From: Gnetum montanum
Taxonomy: Eukaryota > Streptophyta > Gnetopsida > Gnetales > Gnetaceae
Length of the DNA: 64,000 nt
Reading direction: 5' to 3'
Assembly (NCBI GenBank): GCA_015680685.1
Contig: MNCI01022141.1
Span: 157,793 to 221,792, forward strand
Shown: one piece after another, positions 57,945-64,000 of the stretch
How positions within the stretch are numbered: the stretch's first letter is position 1
Layout: every line of letters begins with the position of its first letter
Made by a program: the position numbers and the translations under genes
The notes under the pieces: model-generated
Told to the model about the DNA's origin: nothing
The model's database searches: none
The model's input: the letters and a program-made list of their open reading frames with translations, nothing else

Positions 57945-60900
57945 GTGAAAGTTAGCACACCATTAGAAATGGCTTCTTCTCATGAAATCAACTCACCTAA
58001 GGACAATACAGGAGAAAGTCAGGATCATACGCATAACCGAAATCAACCATGTCCTCAACAGTCTAAGGTCACATATACTCATCCCGATGAGTATGTGCCA
58101 GATTTTACCTTTGTTTTCCATCAAGATGAGCAACTGCGGTGGAGAGACATGCAAGGTAACATCGTGTTACCCCCAGATCGATCCGCTCCCAACATGCTTT
58201 CCCGTGCTTTGGTACAGTATGGCATGCATGAGCTGCTTGCTGAATACGTTTTGGATGATTATGACACAAGGGATTATCATCCCACAAATGCCCAACGTAT
58301 TCGGGATGCAAGGCAGGAGAGCCAACATTCACTATTGAAGGGCAAGGTTCCCCACGTCATTAGTGAAATAGGAGAAGAGGAACCCCTCACGATGGGTTTC
58401 TTAGAAAATGATGTTCCTCCTCCTCACTCTAGTGAAGAGGTTAGGCATCAGGGCCTTAGATCAACGATACATATTCCAGGCTCTGATCCCCGTGAGCACC
58501 AGCTGTTCACGGCAGGAACAATCACTCGCACTAATGACGGACTCGTTGATCGTCACAACGATCGGGGCCGAAGCAGCCGAAGAGAAGGCAAGAAACATCA
58601 CCATGGTGATGGATCCCCTTCTTCTTCCCCTTCATCACATCATTCACCCTCTCCTTCCACATCTGGGCGCAGCCACCATGAGCATAACGCGGAAAGTAAA
58701 GGTAGAAGAGATGAAATGCCTCGACAAGAAGGTCGAGAGGAGTTAGGACAAGGACAAGGACGTAGGGAGAATAGGGAACCACAACGTAGACATCACAGAC
58801 GTCATGAAAGAGATGATCATGACGAACCCCTATTCGCAACCCGAAGTATGCTTGACATTAGAGAGGCAGTTAGGATTCCCACAAGGCATTTGAAAGACAG
58901 TAGGATCAAGCGTTTGGATATAAATAATATCCCACGTTTTGAAGGGGGATACAACGCTGATCCTCAACATCATTTACAGGCATTCCACGACGCCTGTGCC
59001 TTGCAGAACATAGACAATGAGTGGCAGAAACTCAAGTTGTTCCCAAGGACACTCACTAAAGAAGCGGAAAGCTGGTACCGGTCCTTAGAACCGGAAACCA
59101 TCAGGAGGTGGAGTACGATGCTCGAATTGTTCAACAACAAATATCAAACGTACTCCAGAGTGTCTAACTTGCGTAAGCAGATCCAAGGCTGGAAACAAGG
59201 AGCTCATGAATCCTTGGATGCTGCCATGGCCCGTTACTACACATTGCTACATCGTTGCCCGGGCCATGGGTACGCTAAGCGGGATCAACTTCGCCACCTC
59301 GTGGATGGGCTACGAAATGAAACGAGAAGAACTCTTGGGACTTACGCCCAAGGGAGACTCTCCCAACTAAGAGCCCATGAAGTTGAAGTATTGTTGGAAC
59401 AAGTAGCGCAAGAAGAGGGTGAGCTACGGAAAAGAGAAAGTGCGGAGGAATACAACCGTGATCCCTCCCTTCGTAAGAAGGGAGTGAAATTCTGTGATGA
59501 GGAGGATGAGTCACCACTCGAAGAGTTGGTGAACAGGAAAACTGTGCCGATCCAAAAGTTAACAACGGAGGTATCGGCTAAGGTAGACCAAATGTGGGAT
59601 TCCTTAGACTCACGAATAGAAACAGTCCTGAAAATTGTAGAAGAGTCTAAGGATGAGCAAAGTAGTGATAAAAGCAAAGACATGCGGAGAAACTTTAACC
59701 CTGCACATAACAAGGGTAAGGGAAAAATCTCTAACTCCGATGAGGCTGAAAATTCTGATTCAGACAATGACGGTGGATGTGAGGTCTGCTACTATGACCA
59801 TCCTAAGGGATGTTGTCCAATTATCTCACATCTGCAGGAGTCTGGGGTGTATGCATTAAATCCAAGACTCAATCAACGGCAAACACCCAGAAGGTTACCT
59901 TATCCACAAGGTAACCCGAGGCAGTTCCACCAACCCTTGACGTATTATCCAAGTGGAACGCCTCCACAGCCCATTGGACAACATCAGCAGTGGCAATACC
60001 CACAGTCATGGGGGATGCCACCGCCAGCACATCAGTACCCTTACCAGCAGCCTGATCCTTATGGTCATTATGTGCAGCAGCCGGTTTGTCCAAGTAACTT
60101 TACGAGTTACATGAGCCCTCCAGGTTACTACCACGTTCAGGAATGTTTTCGGACTCCCCCTCCTTCAAGAAATGTTCCGTACCCGCGACATCCTCCACGT
60201 ACATCCGCACCTCTTGCACCTAAGGTTGCACCACCAGCTGCTCCAACAAAACCCAGGGTAACCCCTACTCAGCTGCAACAACCCAACATTGTGAGGGCAC
60301 CTAAACCTTCAGCCCCGATTGGTTCTAACAAGGGTCCAACCAAAAGATCTTTCCTTAGGACCAACAATCCAACCATGCCGTTGCCCTCACAGGCAGTTGA
60401 GTCTCCTAATGCTTCTACACCTAACGCGGGTTCACGAAATCTTCCAGCCGCAAAATCACGTCCGATGCACACAGTTATGCTAACACATACGGTAACTGAC
60501 TGGATCAAAGTTGGTCACCTTCCCAAGAAATTATCAGATTCAGGAGTCCCCCTAGTTTACCTTCAAGTCGCCGGGAATGAACCACATAAGGCTCTCCTTG
60601 ATTCAGGTTCTGGGGTTAACTTAATCTCACAACAATTATACAAGACCTGGAACCTCCCTCCACTTAAGAAGAGCAATGTTCGCCTTGAGCTGGCTGACCA
60701 GTCCATCACCGTCCCTTTGGGGCAGGTTGAAGACATTGTTACAACTGTAGGTGGATGGTCATACCCAGCTGACTTCTTGGTGATTGAAATCAATAATGAC
60801 AAAGGGGATTTTCCAATTATCATGGGAAGGGCATGGTTAAACACAATCGACGCTCGCTTAGGAATTCGTAATCTTTCCCTAGAAATATCAAAGACAAATA

Positions 60901-60980
60901 CATATGGGAAAACTGAGAGGAAGAGAGTTCCATGCATCACATATAGTGACACAGGGTGTCATTGCGTGCAGAAGTCATGA
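57945..60980 (+). CDS. Athila gag-protease polyprotein
   Basis: 1011 codons, uninterrupted. Residues about 216-300 form a Ser/His-rich then Arg/Glu-rich low-complexity stretch. Residues about 325-470 are the retrotransposon gag domain (IPRFEGGYNADPQHHLQAF, then FPRTLTKEAESWYRSL, then HRCPGHG). Near 611 a zinc-knuckle-like CEVCYYDHPKGC (CX2CX3HX3C) follows. A Pro/Gln/Tyr-rich linker runs from about 650 to 820. The aspartic protease has its active site LLDSGSGVNLI at 884-894 (Asp 886) and the closing block IIMGRAWL near 956. The protein would form the element particle and cut itself. An ATG at 57969 is an alternative start. The stop TGA is followed by pol in the same frame. Confidence 0.95.
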   Translation: MKVSTPLEMASSHEINSPKDNTGESQDHTHNRNQPCPQQSKVTYTHPDEYVPDFTFVFHQDEQLRWRDMQGNIVLPPDRSAPNMLSRALVQYGMHELLAEYVLDDYDTRDYHPTNAQRIRDARQESQHSLLKGKVPHVISEIGEEEPLTMGFLENDVPPPHSSEEVRHQGLRSTIHIPGSDPREHQLFTAGTITRTNDGLVDRHNDRGRSSRREGKKHHHGDGSPSSSPSSHHSPSPSTSGRSHHEHNAESKGRRDEMPRQEGREELGQGQGRRENREPQRRHHRRHERDDHDEPLFATRSMLDIREAVRIPTRHLKDSRIKRLDINNIPRFEGGYNADPQHHLQAFHDACALQNIDNEWQKLKLFPRTLTKEAESWYRSLEPETIRRWSTMLELFNNKYQTYSRVSNLRKQIQGWKQGAHESLDAAMARYYTLLHRCPGHGYAKRDQLRHLVDGLRNETRRTLGTYAQGRLSQLRAHEVEVLLEQVAQEEGELRKRESAEEYNRDPSLRKKGVKFCDEEDESPLEELVNRKTVPIQKLTTEVSAKVDQMWDSLDSRIETVLKIVEESKDEQSSDKSKDMRRNFNPAHNKGKGKISNSDEAENSDSDNDGGCEVCYYDHPKGCCPIISHLQESGVYALNPRLNQRQTPRRLPYPQGNPRQFHQPLTYYPSGTPPQPIGQHQQWQYPQSWGMPPPAHQYPYQQPDPYGHYVQQPVCPSNFTSYMSPPGYYHVQECFRTPPPSRNVPYPRHPPRTSAPLAPKVAPPAAPTKPRVTPTQLQQPNIVRAPKPSAPIGSNKGPTKRSFLRTNNPTMPLPSQAVESPNASTPNAGSRNLPAAKSRPMHTVMLTHTVTDWIKVGHLPKKLSDSGVPLVYLQVAGNEPHKALLDSGSGVNLISQQLYKTWNLPPLKKSNVRLELADQSITVPLGQVEDIVTTVGGWSYPADFLVIEINNDKGDFPIIMGRAWLNTIDARLGIRNLSLEISKTNTYGKTERKRVPCITYSDTGCHCVQKS

Positions 60981-61121
60981 GTAATGCGAAGTCTAACACT
61001 ACCTGCATGCAATCGGTGTGCACAGGATATCAATATACAAAAGTGCCTATATGCAACAGCCATGCAACAAGAAGACACCTAGTGGCTGATAGCTGATAAA
61101 GGCGACAACCCAACTACCTGC
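60981..61121 (+). other. Gap between Athila gag-PR and pol
   Basis: gag-PR and pol share one reading frame and are separated by two stops, TGA at 60978-60980 and TAG at 61080-61082, with 33 codons between. No consensus intron that would remove both stops was found. The first pol ATG after the second stop is at 61122. Confidence 0.8.
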
Positions 61122-64000
61122 ATGGAACTAACTGAGGGAATAACTAATGCTTACCTTGAAAGCACAGACCTATTGGAGCAAGTTCGTTGCCAACTTCCAG
61201 CCCTTAACTCTGAAAACATTAATTGGGGGAAGTTGGAGATTCCTGAAGAGTTTAAACAGGAGCCCCTAGAATTAAAACCGTTACCCACCGGTCTGGAATA
61301 CGTGACCCTCAACAATGGGAAACCGGTGATCATTAACGCAAAGCTCGTACCCACACAAAAAGAGAATTTACTAAAGGTGATAAACAAGTGGTCTACCGCC
61401 TTCGCTTGGTCGTATCCTGAAATAACTGGAATAGACCCTCGGATATGCCAACATAGGATTTATACTGATTCTTCTATGAAACCTCGCAAACAACCCCAGA
61501 GGCGACTGAACCCGAAACTAAAGCAAATTGTTAAGGAAGAACTTGAACAGCTTCTCAAGGCCGGGTTCATTTACCCTATCGCTGACAGCGAATGGGTTAG
61601 TCCTCTCGTCATTGTACCAAAAAAGGGAGGTAAATGGAGGGTATGTATAGATTTTAGGCTGTTAAATATGGCAACATTCAAAGACCACTTTCCACTACCA
61701 TTTGTAGATCAAGTCTTAGACACTATCGCAGGGCATCGCTACTATAGTTTTCTGGACGGATATAGCGGGTACAACCAAATACGCATTGCACCAGAAGACC
61801 AGGCCAAAACAACGTTCACCAGTCCTTGGGGAACGTTCGCATATAAGCAAATGCCTTTTGGCTTATGTAATGCACCTGCCACATTCCAACGCTTAGTTCT
61901 AAGTATCTTTCAGCAACAAATAGGTAATGGAGTAGAAGTCTTCATGGACGACTTCTCCACCTATGGAACGAGCTTTGACCAAGCCCTCGATCGGTTAGAG
62001 CAGGTCTTGAAACGATGTGTCGAAACCAACCTCAAACTCAACTGGCAAAAGAGCCATTTGATGGTTCAAGAGGGCATAGTGTTGGGGCACAAAATTTCAC
62101 AGTCAGGAATCGAGGTGGACCCCGAAAAGATTAAAGTCATCCAGGGAATCACTCGACAACCTGAAACCGTTAAAGATGTAAGATCATTCCTTGGACATAC
62201 TGGCTACTACAGGAGGTTTATCACGAACTTCTCGAAGGTTGCCAAGCCGTTGGTAGAATTAACGAAGAAAGATGCGCCATTTGAGTGGACCAGGGAATGT
62301 GAGCAAGCATTCCAAGCTCTTAAACAGAGGCTTGTAGAAACCCCCATCCTACAAGCACCCGATTGGTCTAGACCATTCCACATAATGACTGACGCATCCA
62401 ATTATGCTTTAGGAGCTGTACTGACACAATTAGATGAGCAAAAACGACCATACTACATTCATTGTGCCAGCAAAAGTATTACCGGTGCACAACTTAACTA
62501 CACAACTACGGAAAAAGAGTTAATGGCTGTTGTGTTTGCACTGGACAAGTTTAGGCACTATGTATTGGGCTACAAGGTATATATCCACACAGACCATAGT
62601 GCCATTAGGTTCCTGATGAATAAGCCAACAGTTAGCCCACGTATCATACGTTGGCTGGTAATTCTTCAAGAGTTCGATCTAACTATTGTAGACCGCAAAG
62701 GCACTGAGAATGTCGTCGCTGATCACCTATCCCGGTTGCGATGGGACAACAAAGAGGACGAATACACGGTATCTGATCATTTTCCTGACGAGGCCCTCTT
62801 TGCTGGTGTAATAAATAACCAACCCACGAACGTAAACTGGTACAGTAGCATTCTCACTTATCTAACCTCACAACAAATGCCACAGAACTTAGATTTTAGA
62901 AAGAAGCAGCAGTTCCTCCACAACATCAAACATTTCATGGAAATTAGGGGGCAACTTTATAAAGTCTGCTCTGATGGCCTAGTTCGATGGTGTGTCCCCG
63001 ATCAAGATCAATTAAGAGTTCTCCAGGATGCTCATGACGGCCCTTGTGGAGGTCATTATGCTGGGAGACGCACAGCCACTAAAATCCTGCTCGCGGGATA
63101 TTACTGGCCAACGCTATTTCGGGATGCCCATCAGTTTGCACAGTCCTGTGAGCGATGCCAACGTGATGGGGGGATGACTACTAGGATGGAGGGTCCACAG
63201 CAGTGGATTCAACCTTTAGAACCATTCGATATTTGGGGAATTGATTTCATGGGGCCAATTACACCAATGTCCAACGGGAAGGCCTATATAATCGTTGCTG
63301 TTGATTACCTAACTAAATGGGCCGAAGCAGCTGCTGTAACCGATTGTACATCATCTACAGCTGCCCGATTTGTACAACAACAAATCATTAACAGGTTTGG
63401 TGTGCCTCGTGCACTTATTTCTGATAATGGGACACACTTTACAGGTGCAACCTTTCGAAAGTTGATGCAACGTTTAGGGGTTGAGCATAAACTGACCACA
63501 CCTTATCACCCCCAAGCTAATGGTCAAGCTGAAGTTACCAATAGGGAGATTACCAGAATATTAACGCGGACAGTTAGCAAATTTAGGCGAGACTGGAGCA
63601 CAAAACTAAATGACGCTCTTTGGGCGTATCGCTCTACGTGGAAGCTCCCTACAGGATATTCTCCTTACGAGCTCGTGTACGGGAAACTTCCAAAACTACC
63701 TATCCAGAGTGAACTCCGTACACTCTCCATGGCTTGTGAACTTCACTTGGATCTTGACCTAGCACAAAAGCAACGACTAGCCACCTTAAATATGCTTGAT
63801 GAAAATCGATTAGTTGCACTGTCGTTAAATGAGTTACACAAGGCCCACAATAAACAACGGCATGACTTGAGGATCCGAAGGTATAGGTATAAACCAGGAG
63901 ATAAGGTTCTTTACTGGAACCCCACTCATGTACCTCAACGTACGAAGTTTCAAACCCTGTGGGAAGGACCTTACATTATTCATACTACCTTCCCTTCGGG
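61122..64000 (+). CDS. Athila pol: RT, RNase H, integrase (runs off the window)
   Basis: Open for 959 codons to the window edge. RT: SPLVIVPKKGGKWRVCIDFR, then YYSFLDGYSGYNQI, MPFGLCNAPATFQ and the catalytic FMDD at 61941-61952 in the Athila form FMDDFS. RNase H: PFHIMTDASNYALGAVLTQ near 62380, TEKELMAVVFAL, IHTDHSAIRF. Integrase: zinc-binding HDGPCGGHY...CERCQR (63032-63163), core Asp residues in WGIDFMGP (63237) and ISDNGTHFTG (63417), Glu in GQAEVTNREI (63525), then TLWEGPYII near 63957. All expected catalytic residues are present. There is no archaeal-type RNase H between RNase H and integrase. It would make and insert element DNA, so this copy may still be competent. Confidence 0.95.
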   Translation, partial: MELTEGITNAYLESTDLLEQVRCQLPALNSENINWGKLEIPEEFKQEPLELKPLPTGLEYVTLNNGKPVIINAKLVPTQKENLLKVINKWSTAFAWSYPEITGIDPRICQHRIYTDSSMKPRKQPQRRLNPKLKQIVKEELEQLLKAGFIYPIADSEWVSPLVIVPKKGGKWRVCIDFRLLNMATFKDHFPLPFVDQVLDTIAGHRYYSFLDGYSGYNQIRIAPEDQAKTTFTSPWGTFAYKQMPFGLCNAPATFQRLVLSIFQQQIGNGVEVFMDDFSTYGTSFDQALDRLEQVLKRCVETNLKLNWQKSHLMVQEGIVLGHKISQSGIEVDPEKIKVIQGITRQPETVKDVRSFLGHTGYYRRFITNFSKVAKPLVELTKKDAPFEWTRECEQAFQALKQRLVETPILQAPDWSRPFHIMTDASNYALGAVLTQLDEQKRPYYIHCASKSITGAQLNYTTTEKELMAVVFALDKFRHYVLGYKVYIHTDHSAIRFLMNKPTVSPRIIRWLVILQEFDLTIVDRKGTENVVADHLSRLRWDNKEDEYTVSDHFPDEALFAGVINNQPTNVNWYSSILTYLTSQQMPQNLDFRKKQQFLHNIKHFMEIRGQLYKVCSDGLVRWCVPDQDQLRVLQDAHDGPCGGHYAGRRTATKILLAGYYWPTLFRDAHQFAQSCERCQRDGGMTTRMEGPQQWIQPLEPFDIWGIDFMGPITPMSNGKAYIIVAVDYLTKWAEAAAVTDCTSSTAARFVQQQIINRFGVPRALISDNGTHFTGATFRKLMQRLGVEHKLTTPYHPQANGQAEVTNREITRILTRTVSKFRRDWSTKLNDALWAYRSTWKLPTGYSPYELVYGKLPKLPIQSELRTLSMACELHLDLDLAQKQRLATLNMLDENRLVALSLNELHKAHNKQRHDLRIRRYRYKPGDKVLYWNPTHVPQRTKFQTLWEGPYIIHTTFPS

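Larger units (their letters stand above)
56798..64000 (+). mobile_element. Young Athila-type Ty3/gypsy element (right end outside window)
   Basis: A 1025-bp LTR with TGATGAG...CTCATCA ends, a tRNA-Asp primer site, an intact gag-PR frame and an open pol frame up to the last base. CG content and CpG frequency are clearly higher than in the surrounding old elements, which fits little methylation-driven decay. Athila features: FMDDFS at the RT active site, tRNA-Asp priming, no second RNase H. An env-like frame and the 3' LTR, if present, lie outside the window. Confidence 0.95.

Noticed and set aside
57982-60952. Other-frame open stretches within the Athila gag-PR region
   Set aside because: They are overlaps of the 1011-codon frame, which has domain support; none has a domain of its own.
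1-64000. CRISPR arrays, rRNA or tRNA genes
   Set aside because: No regularly spaced direct repeats with unique spacers and no tRNA or rRNA cores were seen; primer-site matches to tRNA ends belong to the retroelements.

Overview
This window is nuclear DNA from a seed plant with a large, repeat-rich genome. It is probably gymnosperm-like, because long LTR retrotransposons with strongly diverged LTRs are still present and nested; this is an inference from repeat content, not a proven taxon. No intact host gene is visible. Almost everything that can be recognised is LTR retrotransposon, LINE or pseudogene, and most of it is heavily decayed. The exception is a young Athila-type element at the right edge.

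Layout. (1) 1-25494 is an old Ty3/gypsy element of Tat type (here T1, + strand). Its 5' LTR is cut by the window start, its gag/PR/RNase H/RT/INT remnants lie at 1.8-4.6 kb, and its 3' LTR ends at 25494. (2) A second Tat element (here N, - strand, 5137-22019, 16.9 kb) is inserted in the 3' untranslated part of T1. It has both LTRs, TG...CA ends, a 4/5-matching target duplication and the order gag-PR-RT-RNH-aRNH-INT. Between its PR and RT lies an antisense stretch with intron-like structure. (3) 25495-32977 is mostly unassigned AT-rich DNA with tandem duplications and a probable decayed copia-type LTR. (4) About 32978-42901 is a relative of T1 (here T2, + strand). Its archaeal-type RNase H lies upstream of the reverse transcriptase. 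(5) 42907-46665 (- strand) is an exon/intron-structured ubiquitin-specific protease pseudogene with recognisable Cys and His boxes, broken by frameshifts. (6) 47214-48600 is a 5'-truncated LINE; 48600-53850 is largely unassigned. (7) 53850-56797 is a graveyard of chromovirus, Athila and copia fragments. (8) 56798-64000 is a young Athila element inserted in the copia gag: complete 1025-bp LTR, tRNA-Asp primer site, intact 1011-codon gag-PR and a pol frame open to the window edge.

The points most worth a second look are: repeated three-stem hairpin units in the young Athila LTR whose arms change in a compensatory way; the upstream position of the archaeal-type RNase H in T1/T2; the spliced antisense segment in element N; short covarying hairpin repeats in N; and the ubiquitin protease pseudogene.
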